NCBI RefSeq assembly: GCF_020905335.1
Contig: NZ_JAJJMN010000002.1
Coordinates: 1,302,001-1,366,000, forward strand
DNA length: 64,000 nucleotides
Origin: Flavobacterium lipolyticum
GTDB taxonomy: Bacteria; Bacteroidota; Bacteroidia; Flavobacteriales; Flavobacteriaceae
Direction of reading: 5' to 3'
In this document: positions 47,508 through 60,852 of the stretch, piece by piece
Layout of the letters: every line of letters starts with the position of its first letter
How positions within the stretch are numbered: position 1 is the stretch's first letter
Translations under genes and position numbers: made by a program
Notes under the pieces: generated by a model
Told to the model about the DNA's origin: nothing
Databases searched by the model: none
Seen by the model: the letters and a program-made list of their open reading frames with translations, nothing else

Positions 47508-49457
47508 TTACATCGAAACAATAATGAACTCACTTCTTCGATTTGCCTGATGTTCTTCTGTAGTACATTTTACACCATCAGCACATTTATTCAGCAATTG
47601 TGTTTCTCCGTATCCTTTTCCGGTTATACGATCAACAGCTATTCCTTTTTTAACAAGCCATGCCACTGTTGCTTTAGCCCTTCTGTCGGATAGTTTTTCA
47701 TTGTACGCATGTGTTTGTCTGCTATCTGTGTGCGAGCGAACATCAATTTTCATGCTTGGATTTTGAATCATCACCTGACGGATTTTTTCTAACTCAATGG
47801 CCGCCTCTTTTCGAACAATAGATTTACCCAAATCGAAGTAAATCATTTTTATGTGTAAAATTTTCGCCAAATCATCACCAACAATCAATTTTTCAATCGT
47901 TTTTTCGACCACTTTTTGAGGTGTTCTTTTCAAAGGCAATGTCAAACTTGTTTTATCGATCGCTTTAGGTAATTCATTAGTATCATAATCTTGTCTTGCC
48001 GCGCGAACAAAGTATTCCTTATTACAATTAACTTTAAAACTATATTTCCCATCGGCTCTGGTTATTACCTCACCTATTATCTGAAGCTGATTGTCAAGTA
48101 AATTTACTTTAGCGTTTTCCAGTACCAAATTTGTTTCGGCATCTATAACAATCCCTGATAAAATCTCCTCGCAAGGCAATTTTCTGGTTTCCGAAAAACG
48201 ATAGACGTCATCGTAACCATGCCCTCCATCTCTATTGGAGGAGAAAAAACCAGTTCTGCTTTTACTGTCTATTATAAAACCAAAATCATCCACTTTTGTA
48301 TTTATAGGAGCTCCAACATTCTGAACTTCGCTAAACGTCAAATCTTTTTTAATAGTCGAAACATACACATCAAGCCCTCCTAATCCCGGACGTCCGTCGC
48401 TGGCAAAATACAATTCATTATCTCCTGATATAAAAGGAAAGGTTTCTCTTCCTTCAGTATTAATTGCAGCTCCCAGGTTTTCAGGTTTACCAAAACTGCC
48501 ATCCGTATTAATAGTCACACTATACAAATCTGATTGTCCAAAAGTACCCGGCATGTCTGAAGCAAAGTATAACTTTTTTTCATCTACACTTAATGTCGGA
48601 TGTGCCACACTGTATTGATCACTGTTAAAAGGCAATTCAACGATATTCGTCCATTTACCTTCTATATAATTTGCCTTATACAATTTCAATAAAGTGACTT
48701 TCTTGTCGTCTGCCCCTCTTGTACCGTTTAGAAAATTGTTTCTGGTAAAGTACATCGTTAATCCGTCTTTTGTAAAAACGGGAGTCGATTCATTAAATTT
48801 TGAATTGATCTTATTTTCAAATCGCTTCGGAATTCCTACACTACCATCGGCGTTTAATTCTGCCGAATAAAGATTTGTAAACGATTTATTGGTCCATTTA
48901 AATTTTACTTTGGCAACTCCGCCCGTGTCTCTGGCAGACGCAAATACCAATTTATTATCTAAAAAAGAACTTCCATAATCTGAGTATCTTGAATTAATTC
49001 CGGCATCGGCTATTTCAAATCTCCCTGAATTGTTTTTTATCTGCTCTAAATAATTTTTATTCTTTTCAAATAACAATCCTCTTTTATCAGTACTTGCTTT
49101 TTGGTTGAAAAGCTCTAATATTTTATCGGCTTTGGTATAATTTCCTGTTGCTTTTAAGGTTTGAGCATATCGGTAATAATACTCAAATTCCTGTTGATCA
49201 TTCATTCCGAAAAGAGCTTTGTACCATTTTAATGCTCTCACCAACTCGCCATTAAAATAATAGGCGTTACCCAATCGTTGGAGCATTTTTTCCTCTTTAT
49301 ATCCTTTTTCTGCTACCTTTTCGTAAGTAGCAATTGCATCTATGTAAGCATACTGATTGTAATTTTTATCAGCTTTGTCTAAACCTGACTTTTGTGCCAT
49401 TCCACTAAAAAAAACGGAAGACAGAAAGACCGTATATGCTATTTTTTTTATTTTCAT
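47508..49457 (-). CDS. OmpA-family T9SS-associated protein (TPR, PD40, OmpA)
   Basis: 649 residues. Signal peptide MKIKKIAYTVFLSSVFFSGM; TPR-like helices (residues about 25-115); WD40/PD40-type propeller repeats (about 180-420, LYFASDMPGTFGQSDLYSV, ELYFASDGRPGLGGLDVYV); a carboxypeptidase-regulatory beta module (about 430-520); a C-terminal OmpA peptidoglycan-binding domain (about 545-649, IDVRSHTDSRQTHAYNEKLS, RRSEFI). This architecture resembles T9SS PorE-like proteins and partners of SprF. It begins 2 bases after the PorP/SprF stop and ends the operon. Confidence 0.85.
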   Translation of the reverse strand: MKIKKIAYTVFLSSVFFSGMAQKSGLDKADKNYNQYAYIDAIATYEKVAEKGYKEEKMLQRLGNAYYFNGELVRALKWYKALFGMNDQQEFEYYYRYAQTLKATGNYTKADKILELFNQKASTDKRGLLFEKNKNYLEQIKNNSGRFEIADAGINSRYSDYGSSFLDNKLVFASARDTGGVAKVKFKWTNKSFTNLYSAELNADGSVGIPKRFENKINSKFNESTPVFTKDGLTMYFTRNNFLNGTRGADDKKVTLLKLYKANYIEGKWTNIVELPFNSDQYSVAHPTLSVDEKKLYFASDMPGTFGQSDLYSVTINTDGSFGKPENLGAAINTEGRETFPFISGDNELYFASDGRPGLGGLDVYVSTIKKDLTFSEVQNVGAPINTKVDDFGFIIDSKSRTGFFSSNRDGGHGYDDVYRFSETRKLPCEEILSGIVIDAETNLVLENAKVNLLDNQLQIIGEVITRADGKYSFKVNCNKEYFVRAARQDYDTNELPKAIDKTSLTLPLKRTPQKVVEKTIEKLIVGDDLAKILHIKMIYFDLGKSIVRKEAAIELEKIRQVMIQNPSMKIDVRSHTDSRQTHAYNEKLSDRRAKATVAWLVKKGIAVDRITGKGYGETQLLNKCADGVKCTTEEHQANRRSEFIIVSM

Positions 49458-49459
49458 AA

Positions 49460-50368
49460 TTAGAAGAATCTAGGTGAAGTTATTCGGCTGTAATTTTTTA
49501 AGAATTCAAAACGCAGAAATATCTCATGCGACCCTGAGTTGTAGTTTACCAATCGGGTGGTTTCGCGATCGTAGGAATACCCTACATACATACTATCGGT
49601 TATCTGAAATCCTGCCAAAGCACTAAAAGAGGCGCTCCATCTGTAAGCTAGTCCGATCACAAATTTATCGTTGAACATAAAATTTGCCGATGCATCTACT
49701 TGTAATGGTGAACCTTCTACCATTTTAGTCATTAAAGCCGGCTTGAATTTTATCGTTTCATAACGATTTAGATTAAATACATAACCTGCTATGAAATAAT
49801 AGTTGATACGGTCTTTATAGATTGAATAATCGTTATCGTCAAAGCGGGTAGTTTGAATAAAATTAGGAACGGATAATCCCACATAAGCTTTATCCGTATG
49901 CCAGTAAACTCCGGCTCCGATATTGGGAGCGAATTTATTCTGAAAATCCTGAAACTGAGGATCTCCCTGATGTTCGGGATTTAACTTTGTAGGATCCAGC
50001 TTAAATATATTGGCAGAACCTTTAATACCAAAAGACAGTTTCGCGGTTGCTGATGTTTGTATGGAGTAAGAGAAATCAGCTGACAGATTGTTTTCATTTG
50101 TAGGGCCTATTTTATCATTGACTAACGATACTCCTAAACCTACATTATTGTTTATGGGTGTATTTAACGAAAAACTACTGGTTTCGGGTGCTCCATCCAA
50201 TCCGACCCACTGGGTGCGATACAATCCGAAAATGCTCATAGCTCCGCGGGAACCGGCATAAGCAGGATTTATATTGATGGTATTATACATGTATTGTGTA
50301 AACTGCGCATCTTGCTGGGCAAAACCTGCAGTAGAACAAAACAATAAAACTAAAACTAATTTTTTCAT
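49460..50368 (-). CDS. PorP/SprF-family T9SS outer-membrane protein
   Basis: 302 residues. Leader MKKLVLVLLFCSTAGFAQQ, then the family start DAQFTQYMYNTININPAYAG and WVGLDGAPETSSFSLNTPI, continuing as a beta barrel. In Flavobacterium johnsoniae sprF lies directly downstream of sprB and is needed to place SprB on the surface; here the giant adhesin precedes it and an OmpA-type partner follows with a 2-base gap. A hairpin in the 61-base gap to the adhesin gene may tune expression. Confidence 0.9.
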   Translation of the reverse strand: MKKLVLVLLFCSTAGFAQQDAQFTQYMYNTININPAYAGSRGAMSIFGLYRTQWVGLDGAPETSSFSLNTPINNNVGLGVSLVNDKIGPTNENNLSADFSYSIQTSATAKLSFGIKGSANIFKLDPTKLNPEHQGDPQFQDFQNKFAPNIGAGVYWHTDKAYVGLSVPNFIQTTRFDDNDYSIYKDRINYYFIAGYVFNLNRYETIKFKPALMTKMVEGSPLQVDASANFMFNDKFVIGLAYRWSASFSALAGFQITDSMYVGYSYDRETTRLVNYNSGSHEIFLRFEFLKNYSRITSPRFF

Positions 50369-50385
50369 TTATTTTATTTTTAAAG

Positions 50386-50413
50386 AATGGCTTAGCCTAT
50401 TGACTAAGCCATT
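50386..50413 (-). promoter_or_regulatory. Intergenic hairpin between adhesin and porP/sprF
   Basis: A perfect AATGGCTTAG/CTAAGCCATT stem with an 8-nt loop, in the 61-base gap between the adhesin stop and the porP start. The downstream T tract is weak, so it may reduce read-through rather than stop it, giving more adhesin than partner mRNA. Confidence 0.5.
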
Positions 50414-50429
50414 TTATTAGTACAGAATA

Positions 50430-53400
50430 TTATTTGGTCAGGTATAAATACCCCGCCTCCTGATGTGGATTGGATTGGTTGTCTTTGTATTTAATGATAT
50501 AATAATAAGTTCCTTCCGGTAATCCATCTGAATCTTTGATTGTAACACGTCCTTCAGAAATACCTCTAAAAACAATATCATTATTATTGTAATGATCACG
50601 ATCAAAAACCAAAACTCCCCAACGGTTAAAAATCTGAACCGTATTATCAGGATAACATTCTAATCCCTGAATATAAAATCTCTCGTTCTTGCTGTCTCCA
50701 TTTATAGAAACCGCGTTGAATACTTTAATTACACAACCTTGTAGCGATAATACTGTTGGTTTATCTCCCTCTACACTACTATCATCTGATTTGTCTTTTA
50801 CGACAATATGATCAGGACTTGTTCCAAAAACTTCGGCTTGATTCGATATACTTCCTGCATTAATATCGGCTTGTACGATCGAATAAGTTCCTGTAAAAGA
50901 AGTGTTATCCTCTTCTCCTACCCCTAAATTTATTGGGCCTCCGGTCATGGTAATTCCAGTTAACGGATCTACTATATAAACATTAGTCAACGCTACATTT
51001 CCTGTATTGGTTACGGTGAAATTATACGTAATAGTCTCCCCTACTTTTGCATTACTGTCACCATTTTCATCATTGAAATGTGCCGTTTTCACTAAAGCAA
51101 TACTTGGTTTAGATACTGGTATCATAACACTAACCACAACAGTACTAGATACTGTACTACAGTTAGATGGATTCGTTATTTCACATATTTTATATTCCAC
51201 TGTATAGTTTCCTGCCGCAGTATTTGGAGCTACAGTTACAGTACCATCTGCATTCAAAGTTAATCCTGCAGGAACAGTTACTGACGTCAAACTTACTTGA
51301 CCCGGATTTGTACCTATAACTACTGGATTACCATTTAAAGTATCGTTTGATGTCAAAGAAGTACTATTACCTCCCGTATTTCCATTAATTGATGCTGTAG
51401 TCTCTGTCAATGCAACAATTGCTGCTGCACTTACCACAACAGTACTAGATACTGTACTACAGTTAGATGGATTCGTTATTTCACATATTTTATATTCCAC
51501 TGTATAGTTTCCTGCCGCAGTATTTGGAGCTACAGTTACAGTACCATCTGCATTCAAAGTTAATCCTGCAGGAACAGTTACTGACGTCAAACTTACTTGA
51601 CCCGGATTTGTACCTATAACTACTGGATTACCATTTAAAGTATCATTTGATGTCAAAGAAGTACTATTACCTCCCGTATTTCCATTAATTGATGCTGTAG
51701 TCTCTGTCAATGCAACAATTGCTGCTGCACTTACCACAACAGTACTAGATACTGTACTACAGTTAGATGGATTCGTTATTTCACATATTTTATATTCCAC
51801 TGTATAGTTTCCTGCCGCAGTATTTGGAGCTACAGTTACAGTACCATCTGCATTCAAAGTTAATCCTGCAGGAACAGTTACTGACGTCAAACTTACTTGA
51901 CCCGGATTTGTACCTATAACTACTGGATTACCATTTAAAGTATCATTTGATGTCAAAGAAGTACTATTACCTCCCGTATTTCCATTAATTGATGCTGTAG
52001 TCTCTGTCAATGCAACAATTGCTGCTGCACTTACCACAACAGTACTAGATACTGTACTACAGTTAGATGGATTCGTTATTTCACATATTTTATATTCCAC
52101 TGTATAGTTTCCTGCCGCAGTATTTGGAGCTACAGTTACAGTACCATCTGCATTCAAAGTTAATCCTGCAGGAACAGTTACTGACGTCAAACTTACTTGA
52201 CCCGGATTTGTACCTATAACTACTGGATTACCATTTAAAGTATCATTTGATGTCAAAGAAGTACTATTACCTCCCGTATTTCCATTAATTGATGCTGTAG
52301 TCTCTGTCAATGCAACAATTGCTGCTGCACTTACCACAACAGTACTAGATACTGTACTACAGTTAGATGGATTCGTTATTTCACATATTTTATATTCCAC
52401 TGTATAGTTTCCTGCCGCAGTATTTGGAGCTACAGTTACAGTACCATCTGCATTCAAAGTTAATCCTGCAGGAACAGTTACTGACGTCAAACTTACTTGA
52501 CCCGGATTTGTACCTATAACTACTGGATTACCATTTAAAGTATCATTTGATGTCAAAGAAGTACTATTACCTCCCGTATTTCCATTAATTGATGCTGTAG
52601 TCTCTGTCAATGCAACAATTGCTGCTGCACTTACCACAACAGTACTAGATACTGTACTACAGTTAGATGGATTCGTTATTTCACATATTTTATATTCCAC
52701 TGTATAGTTTCCTGCCGCAGTATTTGGAGCTACAGTTACAGTACCATCTGCATTCAAAGTTAATCCTGCAGGAACAGTTACTGACGTCAAACTTACTTGA
52801 CCCGGATTTGTACCTATAACTACTGGATTACCATTTAAAGTATCATTTGATGTCAAAGAAGTACTATTACCTCCCGTATTTCCATTAATTGATGCTGTAG
52901 TCTCTGTCAATGCAACAATTGCTGCTGCACTTACCACAACAGTACTAGATACTGTACTACAGTTAGATGGATTCGTTATTTCACATATTTTATATTCCAC
53001 TGTATAGTTTCCTGCCGCAGTATTTGGAGCTACAGTTACAGTACCATCTGCATTCAAAGTTAATCCTGCAGGAACAGTTACTGACGTCAAACTTACTTGA
53101 CCCGGATTTGTACCTATAACTACTGGATTACCATTTAAAGTATCATTTGATGTCAAAGAAGTACTATTACCTCCCGTATTTCCATTAATTGATGCTGTAG
53201 TCTCTGTCAATGCAACAATTGCTGCTGCACTTACCACAACAGTACTAGATACTGTACTACAGTTAGATGGATTCGTTATTTCACATATTTTATATTCCAC
53301 TGTATAGTTTCCTGCCGCAGTATTTGGAGCTACAGTTACAGTACCATCTGCATTCAAAGTTAATCCTGCAGGAACAGTTACTGACGTCAAACTTACTTGA

Positions 53401-56400
53401 CCCGGATTTGTACCTATAACTACTGGATTACCATTTAAAGTATCATTTGATGTCAAAGAAGTACTATTACCTCCCGTATTTCCATTAATTGATGCTGTAG
53501 TCTCTGTCAATGCAACAATTGCTGCTGCACTTACCACAACAGTACTAGATACTGTACTACAGTTAGATGGATTCGTTATTTCACATATTTTATATTCCAC
53601 TGTATAGTTTCCTGCCGCAGTATTTGGAGCTACAGTTACAGTACCATCTGCATTCAAAGTTAATCCTGCAGGAACAGTTACTGACGTCAAACTTACTTGA
53701 CCCGGATTTGTACCTATAACTACTGGATTACCATTTAAAGTATCATTTGATGTCAAAGAAGTACTATTACCTCCCGTATTTCCATTAATTGATGCTGTAG
53801 TCTCTGTCAATGCAACAATTGCTGCTGCACTTACCACAACAGTACTAGATACTGTACTACAGTTAGATGGATTCGTTATTTCACATATTTTATATTCCAC
53901 TGTATAGTTTCCTGCCGCAGTATTTGGAGCTACAGTTACAGTACCATCTGCATTCAAAGTTAATCCTGCAGGAACAGTTACTGACGTCAAACTTACTTGA
54001 CCCGGATTTGTACCTATAACTACTGGATTACCATTTAAAGTATCATTTGATGTCAAAGAAGTACTATTACCTCCCGTATTTCCATTAATTGATGCTGTAG
54101 TCTCTGTCAATGCAACAATTGCTGCTGCACTTACCACAACAGTACTAGATACTGTACTACAGTTAGATGGATTCGTTATTTCACATATTTTATATTCCAC
54201 TGTATAGTTTCCTGCCGCAGTATTTGGAGCTACAGTTACAGTACCATCTGCATTCAAAGTTAATCCTGCAGGAACAGTTACTGACGTCAAACTTACTTGA
54301 CCCGGATTTGTACCTATAACTACTGGATTACCATTTAAAGTATCATTTGATGTCAAAGAAGTACTATTACCTCCCGTATTTCCATTAATTGATGCTGTAG
54401 TCTCTGTCAATGCAACAATTGCTGCTGCACTTACCACAACAGTACTAGATACTGTACTACAGTTAGATGGATTCGTTATTTCACATATTTTATATTCCAC
54501 TGTATAGTTTCCTGCCGCAGTATTTGGAGCTACAGTTACAGTACCATCTGCATTCAAAGTTAATCCTGCAGGAACAGTTACTGACGTCAAACTTACTTGA
54601 CCCGGATTTGTACCTATAACTACTGGATTACCATTTAAAGTATCATTTGATGTCAAAGAAGTACTATTACCTCCCGTATTTCCATTAATTGATGCTGTAG
54701 TCTCTGTCAATGCAACAATTGCTGCTGCACTTACCACAACAGTACTAGATACTGTACTACAGTTAGATGGATTCGTTATTTCACATATTTTATATTCCAC
54801 TGTATAGTTTCCTGCCGCAGTATTTGGAGCTACAGTTACAGTACCATCTGCATTCAAAGTTAATCCTGCAGGAACAGTTACTGACGTCAAACTTACTTGA
54901 CCCGGATTTGTACCTATAACTACTGGATTACCATTTAAAGTATCATTTGATGTCAAAGAAGTACTATTACCTCCCGTATTTCCATTAATTGATGCTGTAG
55001 TCTCTGTCAATGCAACAATTGCTGCTGCACTTACCACAACAGTACTAGATACTGTACTACAGTTAGATGGATTCGTTATTTCACATATTTTATATTCCAC
55101 TGTATAGTTTCCTGCCGCAGTATTTGGAGCTACAGTTACAGTACCATCTGCATTCAAAGTTAATCCTGCAGGAACAGTTACTGACGTCAAACTTACTTGA
55201 CCCGGATTTGTACCTATAACTACTGGATTACCATTTAAAGTATCATTTGATGTCAAAGAAGTACTATTACCTCCCGTATTTCCATTAATTGATGCTGTAG
55301 TCTCTGTCAATGCAACAATTGCTGCTGCACTTACCACAACAGTACTAGATACTGTACTACAGTTAGATGGATTCGTTATTTCACATATTTTATATTCCAC
55401 TGTATAGTTTCCTGCCGCAGTATTTGGAGCTACAGTTACAGTACCATCTGCATTCAAAGTTAATCCTGCAGGAACAGTTACTGACGTCAAACTTACTTGA
55501 CCCGGATTTGTACCTATAACTACTGGATTACCATTTAAAGTATCATTTGATGTCAAAGAAGTACTATTACCTCCCGTATTTCCATTAATTGATGCTGTAG
55601 TCTCTGTCAATGCAACAATTGCTGCTGCACTTACCACAACAGTACTAGATACTGTACTACAGTTAGATGGATTCGTTATTTCACATATTTTATATTCCAC
55701 TGTATAGTTTCCTGCCGCAGTATTTGGAGCTACAGTTACAGTACCATCTGCATTCAAAGTTAATCCTGCAGGAACAGTTACTGACGTCAAACTTACTTGA
55801 CCCGGATTTGTACCTATAACTACTGGATTACCATTTAAAGTATCATTTGATGTCAAAGAAGTACTATTACCTCCCGTATTTCCATTAATTGATGCTGTAG
55901 TCTCTGTCAATGCAACAATTGCTGCTGCACTTACCACAACAGTACTAGATACTGTACTACAGTTAGATGGATTCGTTATTTCACATATTTTATATTCCAC
56001 TGTATAGTTTCCTGCCGCAGTATTTGGAGCTACAGTTACAGTACCATCTGCATTCAAAGTTAATCCTGCAGGAACAGTTACTGACGTCAAACTTACTTGA
56101 CCCGGATTTGTACCTATAACTACTGGATTACCATTTAAAGTATCATTTGATGTCAAAGAAGTACTATTACCTCCCGTATTTCCATTAATTGATGCTGTAG
56201 TCTCTGTCAATGCACATAAATAATTATTAATAATTACTTCTATTGATCCAGACGAACACCCATTAACAGTTACTGTATAATTAAAAGTTGACCCTGCCAG
56301 TAATCCTGAAATAGTTGTAGAAGATGTACTTCCATTAATATTACCTGGGTTTATTGTCCAATTTCCTACAGGTAAATCATTCAAAACTACACTACCTGTT

Positions 56401-59400
56401 ACGACTACACAAGTAGGTTGCATAATCGTACCTAATGTTGGTGTTGTTGGAATGACATTAACAGTAAATGTAGCGTCTGATGTTGTCGCTGCACAAGAGC
56501 CATTGGCTGCAACAGTATAACGAACTGTTACCGAGGTATCAGAAGAAACATCTGCCGGTGTATAAGTAGTTCCTGAAATCGTTCCCCCTCCTGAAACAAC
56601 TGACCAGGTACCACCTGCTGGTGTAGCTGATAAGGATTTAGTACTGTTCTCACAAATAGCTGTAGTGCTTGTTGTATTAGTTGCTGTTCCTGAAAATACA
56701 TTAACAGTAAATGTAGCGTCTGATGTTGTCGCTGCACAAGAGCCATTGGCTGCAACAGTATAACGAACTGTTACCGAGGTATCAGAAGAAACATCTGCCG
56801 GTGTATAAGTAGTTCCTGAAATCGTTCCCCCTCCTGAAACAACTGACCAGGTACCACCTGCTGGTGTAGCTGATAAGGATTTAGTACTGTTCTCACAAAT
56901 AGCTGTAGTGCTTGTTGTATTAGTTGCTGTTCCTGAAAATACATTAACAGTAAATGTAGCGTCTGATGTTGTCGCTGCACAAGAGCCATTGGCTGCAACA
57001 GTATAACGAACTGTTACCGAGGTATCAGAAGAAACATCTGCCGGTGTATAAGTAGTTCCTGAAATCGTTCCCCCTCCTGAAACAACTGACCAGGTACCAC
57101 CTGCTGGTGTAGCTGATAAGGATTTAGTACTGTTCTCACAAATAGCTGTAGTGCTTGTTGTATTAGTTGCTGTTCCTGAAAATACATTAACAGTAAATGT
57201 AGCGTCTGATGTTGTCGCTGCACAAGAGCCATTGGCTGCAACAGTATAACGAACTGTTACCGAGGTATCAGAAGAAACATCTGCCGGTGTATAAGTAGTT
57301 CCTGAAATCGTTCCCCCTCCTGAAACAACTGACCAGGTACCACCTGCTGGTGTAGCTGATAAGGATTTAGTACTGTTCTCACAAATAGCTGTAGTGCTTG
57401 TTGTATTAGTTGCTGTTCCTGAAAATACATTAACAGTAAATGTAGTGTCTGATGTTGTCGCTGCACAAGAGCCATTGGCTGCAACAGTATAACGAACTGT
57501 TACCGAGGTATCAGAAGAAACATCTGCCGGTGTATAAGTAGTTCCTGAAATCGTTCCCCCTCCTGAAACAACTGACCAGGTACCACCTGCTGGTGTAGCT
57601 GATAAGGATTTAGTACTGTTCTCACAAATAGCTGTAGTGCTTGTTGTATTAGTTGCTGTTCCTGAAAATACATTAACAGTAAATGTAGTGTCTGATGTTG
57701 TCGCTGCACAAGAGCCATTGGCTGCAACAGTATAACGAACTGTTACCGAAGTATCAGAAGAAACATCTGCCGGTGTATAAGTAGTTCCTGAAATCGTTCC
57801 ACCTCCTGAAACAACTGACCAGGTACCACCTGCTGGTGTAGCTGATAAGGATTTGGTACTGTTCTCACAAATAGCTGTAGTGCTTGTTGTATTAGTTGCT
57901 GTTCCTGAAAATACATTAACAGTAAATGTAGTGTCTGATGTTGTCGCTGCACAAGAGCCATTGGCTGCAACAGTATAACGAACTGTTACCGAAGTATCAG
58001 AAGAAACATCTGCCGGTGTATAAGTAGTTCCTGAAATCGTCCCTCCTCCTGAAACAACTGACCAGGTACCACCTGCTGGTGTAGCTGATAAGGATTTGGT
58101 ACTGTTCTCACAAATAGCTGTAGTGCTTGTTGTATTAGTTGCTGTTCCTGAAAATACATTAACAGTAAATGTAGTGTCTGATGTTGTCGCTGCACAAGAG
58201 CCATTGGCTGCAACAGTATAACGAACTGTTACCGAAGTATCAGAAGAAACATCTGCCGGTGTATAAGTAGTTCCTGAAATCGTTCCACCTCCTGAAACAA
58301 CTGACCAGGTACCACCTGCTGGTGTAGCTGATAAGGATTTGGTACTGTTCTCACAAATAGCTGTAGTGCTTGTTGTATTAGTTGCTGTTCCTGAAAATAC
58401 ATTAACAGTAAATGTAGTGTCTGATGTTGTCGCTGCACAAGAGCCATTGGCTGCAACAGTATAACGAACTGTTACCGAGGTATCAGAAGAAACATCTGCC
58501 GGTGTATAAGTAGTTCCTGAAATCGTTCCCCCTCCTGAAACAACTGACCAGGTACCACCTGCTGGTGTAGCTGATAAGGATTTGGTACTGTTCTCACAAA
58601 TAGCTGTAGTGCTTGTTGTATTAGTTGCTGTTCCTGAAAATACATTAACAGTAAATGTAGTGTCTGATGTTGTCGCTGCACAAGAGCCATTGGCTGCAAC
58701 AGTATAACGAACTGTTACCGAGGTATCAGAAGAAACATCTGCCGGTGTATAAGTAGTTCCTGAAATCGTTCCCCCTCCTGAAACAACTGACCAGGTACCA
58801 CCTGCTGGTGTAGCTGATAAGGATTTGGTACTGTTCTCACAAATAGCTGTAGTGCTTGTTGTATTAGTTGCTGTTCCTGAAAATACATTAACAGTAAATG
58901 TAGTGTCTGATGTTGTCGCTGCACAAGAGCCATTGGCTGCAACAGTATAACGAACTGTTACCGAGGTATCAGAAGAAACATCTGCCGGTGTATAAGTAGT
59001 TCCTGAAATCGTTCCCCCTCCTGAAACAACTGACCAGGTACCACCTGCTGGTGTAGCTGATAAGGATTTGGTACTGTTCTCACAAATAGCTGTAGTGCTT
59101 GTTGTATTAGTTGCTGTTCCTGAAAATACATTAACAGTAAATGTAGTGTCTGATGTTGTCGCTGCACAAGAGCCATTGGCTGCAACAGTATAACGAACTG
59201 TTACCGAAGTATCAGAAGAAACATCTGCCGGTGTATAAGTAGTTCCTGAAATCGTCCCTCCTCCTGAAACAACTGACCAGGTACCACCTGCTGGTGTAGC
59301 TGATAAGGATTTAGTACTGTTCTCGCAAATAGCTGCAGTGCTTGTTGTATTAGTTGCTACAACAGCAGCTGTGGGGACTGGGGTTACAGAAGAAGAATTA

Positions 59401-60647
59401 TTTGTTCCATTTATATCAATAATATCTGCCGATGCTATACTTGCAGTGTTTAAATAAACACCCGACGGCTTTACTGTAGCAACTATCGACAAAGTCGGTG
59501 CAGCTCCAATATTTAACAACCCAACATCCCAAACACCATTGATTGAATTATAAGTTCCAACAGACGGCGTAGCAGATACAAATGTATATCCCGAAGGTAG
59601 TAAATCTGTAACTTTTGTATTTGTTGAGTTACTAGGTCCAGCATTACTAGCTGTTAATGTAAATGTAACACCACACCCAACTTGCGGAGACATGCTGCTT
59701 GTTGCTTTTGTTACACCTAAATCTGCATTTGTTATACCTTCAATTAAATCAACAAAAACACCTGAATCTAATGATGAATCACCAGCATCTGCAATAACAA
59801 TTTTAAAAGTATAAGTTGCTCCAGGAGTTAAACCTGTTACGTTCCTAGTTATCAATTTTGTTAAACCATTAAGTTCTACAAAAACTGGAAAAGGACCTGG
59901 TTGAGGTTGAGGATTTGTAATATATCTACCTCCTGAAATCGTAGTTGTGTGTCCATTATTAGTATACAAAGCAGATTGCGTACCATCATAAGCCGCTACA
60001 GGTGGAAAACCACTAAAACCAGGAACTCCCGAATTCACCTTATTAATTGATGTTGCATTTCCATTTGGCAATGTTGCCATATTTAATGTACCCGCAATGC
60101 CAGGGCCAGTAATAAAAAAACCAAAGGCATCGTCAAAACTTGATCCTACATAATCAGGATATTCCTCAGAACCAAATTGATATCCAATTTTAAGACCAGA
60201 AACAGTAGGCCCCAATGTAATTGTAAACGAGTAAGAAATCAAATCTCGCGTAGCTGTTGCGTCTATTGTTGATAAATTAGGATCTGAAAGAGTAGTTGCA
60301 CCTGCTGGATTATAAGAACTTTGATTAGCTGTGTTTCTATTTGTTAACTCAAATGGTGCATTTCCAGTAGAAAAATAAGCTCCACTTGTTAACCCCAGTC
60401 CTGCTCCCGCAACTCCATTTGTAAATGTAGCAACTTGATTAGACCTTACAGTCGAAATAGCTGCAGCGCCACTCAAAGTCCCCCCAGTGATAACGATTCC
60501 TGGACCATTAAGTGCTGAATTAATTTGAGAATTAGTTGGATTTGTAAGTATAGTAGCCTGCGAATACAAAAAGAAAGAATTGAGTAGAAAAAAAATAAAT
60601 AGTGCTCTCCTTATCTCATCAAAGGGTGATAGTAATTTTTTACACAT
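50430..60647 (-). CDS. Giant T9SS repeat adhesin (3405 aa)
   Basis: Signal-like N-terminus (hydrophobic [16 protein letters not shown]). A choice-of-anchor L domain follows (about 35-310, [25 protein letters not shown]), then a DUF11-type module (about 315-425). Next are 12 copies of an 81-residue Ig-like repeat (about 430-1395), a linker module, 17 copies of a 100-residue repeat (about 1478-3175) and a DUF7507-like module ([10 protein letters not shown]). The end is a type-B gliding sorting domain ([30 protein letters not shown]). Followed by PorP/SprF and OmpA genes, it is probably exported by T9SS and held on the cell surface, like SprB. Repeat number may be phase-like variable. Confidence 0.88.
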   Translation of the reverse strand: MCKKLLSPFDEIRRALFIFFLLNSFFLYSQATILTNPTNSQINSALNGPGIVITGGTLSGAAAISTVRSNQVATFTNGVAGAGLGLTSGAYFSTGNAPFELTNRNTANQSSYNPAGATTLSDPNLSTIDATATRDLISYSFTITLGPTVSGLKIGYQFGSEEYPDYVGSSFDDAFGFFITGPGIAGTLNMATLPNGNATSINKVNSGVPGFSGFPPVAAYDGTQSALYTNNGHTTTISGGRYITNPQPQPGPFPVFVELNGLTKLITRNVTGLTPGATYTFKIVIADAGDSSLDSGVFVDLIEGITNADLGVTKATSSMSPQVGCGVTFTLTASNAGPSNSTNTKVTDLLPSGYTFVSATPSVGTYNSINGVWDVGLLNIGAAPTLSIVATVKPSGVYLNTASIASADIIDINGTNNSSSVTPVPTAAVVATNTTSTAAICENSTKSLSATPAGGTWSVVSGGGTISGTTYTPADVSSDTSVTVRYTVAANGSCAATTSDTTFTVNVFSGTATNTTSTTAICENSTKSLSATPAGGTWSVVSGGGTISGTTYTPADVSSDTSVTVRYTVAANGSCAATTSDTTFTVNVFSGTATNTTSTTAICENSTKSLSATPAGGTWSVVSGGGTISGTTYTPADVSSDTSVTVRYTVAANGSCAATTSDTTFTVNVFSGTATNTTSTTAICENSTKSLSATPAGGTWSVVSGGGTISGTTYTPADVSSDTSVTVRYTVAANGSCAATTSDTTFTVNVFSGTATNTTSTTAICENSTKSLSATPAGGTWSVVSGGGTISGTTYTPADVSSDTSVTVRYTVAANGSCAATTSDTTFTVNVFSGTATNTTSTTAICENSTKSLSATPAGGTWSVVSGGGTISGTTYTPADVSSDTSVTVRYTVAANGSCAATTSDTTFTVNVFSGTATNTTSTTAICENSTKSLSATPAGGTWSVVSGGGTISGTTYTPADVSSDTSVTVRYTVAANGSCAATTSDTTFTVNVFSGTATNTTSTTAICENSTKSLSATPAGGTWSVVSGGGTISGTTYTPADVSSDTSVTVRYTVAANGSCAATTSDTTFTVNVFSGTATNTTSTTAICENSTKSLSATPAGGTWSVVSGGGTISGTTYTPADVSSDTSVTVRYTVAANGSCAATTSDATFTVNVFSGTATNTTSTTAICENSTKSLSATPAGGTWSVVSGGGTISGTTYTPADVSSDTSVTVRYTVAANGSCAATTSDATFTVNVFSGTATNTTSTTAICENSTKSLSATPAGGTWSVVSGGGTISGTTYTPADVSSDTSVTVRYTVAANGSCAATTSDATFTVNVFSGTATNTTSTTAICENSTKSLSATPAGGTWSVVSGGGTISGTTYTPADVSSDTSVTVRYTVAANGSCAATTSDATFTVNVIPTTPTLGTIMQPTCVVVTGSVVLNDLPVGNWTINPGNINGSTSSTTISGLLAGSTFNYTVTVNGCSSGSIEVIINNYLCALTETTASINGNTGGNSTSLTSNDTLNGNPVVIGTNPGQVSLTSVTVPAGLTLNADGTVTVAPNTAAGNYTVEYKICEITNPSNCSTVSSTVVVSAAAIVALTETTASINGNTGGNSTSLTSNDTLNGNPVVIGTNPGQVSLTSVTVPAGLTLNADGTVTVAPNTAAGNYTVEYKICEITNPSNCSTVSSTVVVSAAAIVALTETTASINGNTGGNSTSLTSNDTLNGNPVVIGTNPGQVSLTSVTVPAGLTLNADGTVTVAPNTAAGNYTVEYKICEITNPSNCSTVSSTVVVSAAAIVALTETTASINGNTGGNSTSLTSNDTLNGNPVVIGTNPGQVSLTSVTVPAGLTLNADGTVTVAPNTAAGNYTVEYKICEITNPSNCSTVSSTVVVSAAAIVALTETTASINGNTGGNSTSLTSNDTLNGNPVVIGTNPGQVSLTSVTVPAGLTLNADGTVTVAPNTAAGNYTVEYKICEITNPSNCSTVSSTVVVSAAAIVALTETTASINGNTGGNSTSLTSNDTLNGNPVVIGTNPGQVSLTSVTVPAGLTLNADGTVTVAPNTAAGNYTVEYKICEITNPSNCSTVSSTVVVSAAAIVALTETTASINGNTGGNSTSLTSNDTLNGNPVVIGTNPGQVSLTSVTVPAGLTLNADGTVTVAPNTAAGNYTVEYKICEITNPSNCSTVSSTVVVSAAAIVALTETTASINGNTGGNSTSLTSNDTLNGNPVVIGTNPGQVSLTSVTVPAGLTLNADGTVTVAPNTAAGNYTVEYKICEITNPSNCSTVSSTVVVSAAAIVALTETTASINGNTGGNSTSLTSNDTLNGNPVVIGTNPGQVSLTSVTVPAGLTLNADGTVTVAPNTAAGNYTVEYKICEITNPSNCSTVSSTVVVSAAAIVALTETTASINGNTGGNSTSLTSNDTLNGNPVVIGTNPGQVSLTSVTVPAGLTLNADGTVTVAPNTAAGNYTVEYKICEITNPSNCSTVSSTVVVSAAAIVALTETTASINGNTGGNSTSLTSNDTLNGNPVVIGTNPGQVSLTSVTVPAGLTLNADGTVTVAPNTAAGNYTVEYKICEITNPSNCSTVSSTVVVSAAAIVALTETTASINGNTGGNSTSLTSNDTLNGNPVVIGTNPGQVSLTSVTVPAGLTLNADGTVTVAPNTAAGNYTVEYKICEITNPSNCSTVSSTVVVSAAAIVALTETTASINGNTGGNSTSLTSNDTLNGNPVVIGTNPGQVSLTSVTVPAGLTLNADGTVTVAPNTAAGNYTVEYKICEITNPSNCSTVSSTVVVSAAAIVALTETTASINGNTGGNSTSLTSNDTLNGNPVVIGTNPGQVSLTSVTVPAGLTLNADGTVTVAPNTAAGNYTVEYKICEITNPSNCSTVSSTVVVSAAAIVALTETTASINGNTGGNSTSLTSNDTLNGNPVVIGTNPGQVSLTSVTVPAGLTLNADGTVTVAPNTAAGNYTVEYKICEITNPSNCSTVSSTVVVSAAAIVALTETTASINGNTGGNSTSLTSNDTLNGNPVVIGTNPGQVSLTSVTVPAGLTLNADGTVTVAPNTAAGNYTVEYKICEITNPSNCSTVSSTVVVSAAAIVALTETTASINGNTGGNSTSLTSNDTLNGNPVVIGTNPGQVSLTSVTVPAGLTLNADGTVTVAPNTAAGNYTVEYKICEITNPSNCSTVSSTVVVSVMIPVSKPSIALVKTAHFNDENGDSNAKVGETITYNFTVTNTGNVALTNVYIVDPLTGITMTGGPINLGVGEEDNTSFTGTYSIVQADINAGSISNQAEVFGTSPDHIVVKDKSDDSSVEGDKPTVLSLQGCVIKVFNAVSINGDSKNERFYIQGLECYPDNTVQIFNRWGVLVFDRDHYNNNDIVFRGISEGRVTIKDSDGLPEGTYYYIIKYKDNQSNPHQEAGYLYLTK
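51121..56220 (-). repeat. 17 tandem 300-bp repeats
   Basis: Exact 300-bp period across 5.1 kb; each unit encodes 100 residues ([20 protein letters not shown] ... [11 protein letters not shown]). I see almost complete DNA identity between units; copy 1 at the C-terminal side differs at its outer edge and at one base near 51345 (CG for CA). Because the period is a multiple of three, copy-number change keeps the frame. Confidence 0.92.
56455..59358 (-). repeat. 12 tandem 243-bp repeats
   Basis: Period 243 bp, encoding 81-residue Ig-like units ([20 protein letters not shown] ... [12 protein letters not shown]). Small differences mark blocks: GCGTCTGAT (Ala) in the four C-terminal units versus GTGTCTGAT (Thr) elsewhere, and GTTCCCCC, GTTCCACC or GTCCCTCC variants. 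The variants occur in groups, suggesting block duplication. Confidence 0.9.
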
Positions 60648-60852
60648 AAAAATTAGTTTAAACTTTGTTGCGAAAATATAAAATTAAAACTACATTTCAT
60701 TATTGTAAGCTGATTTCTATTAATTTAAATATAAATTTTATCACTCAAACTGAAAAAAGGTTTTGTCACATCTATAAAAATAAAATATAACTATTAAAAT
60801 AATTTGTAAACCAAAACTGAATATACAAACAAAAAACGGAGAAAAAATTAAA

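Noticed and set aside
56528..59185. A ladder of 75-residue ORFs spaced 243 bases apart
   Set aside because: They are frame shadows of the Ig-like repeats; spacing and repetition follow from the repeat, not from independent genes.
51121..59358. Repeats as a CRISPR array
   Set aside because: Units are 243 or 300 bases, contiguous, coding and lack spacers.
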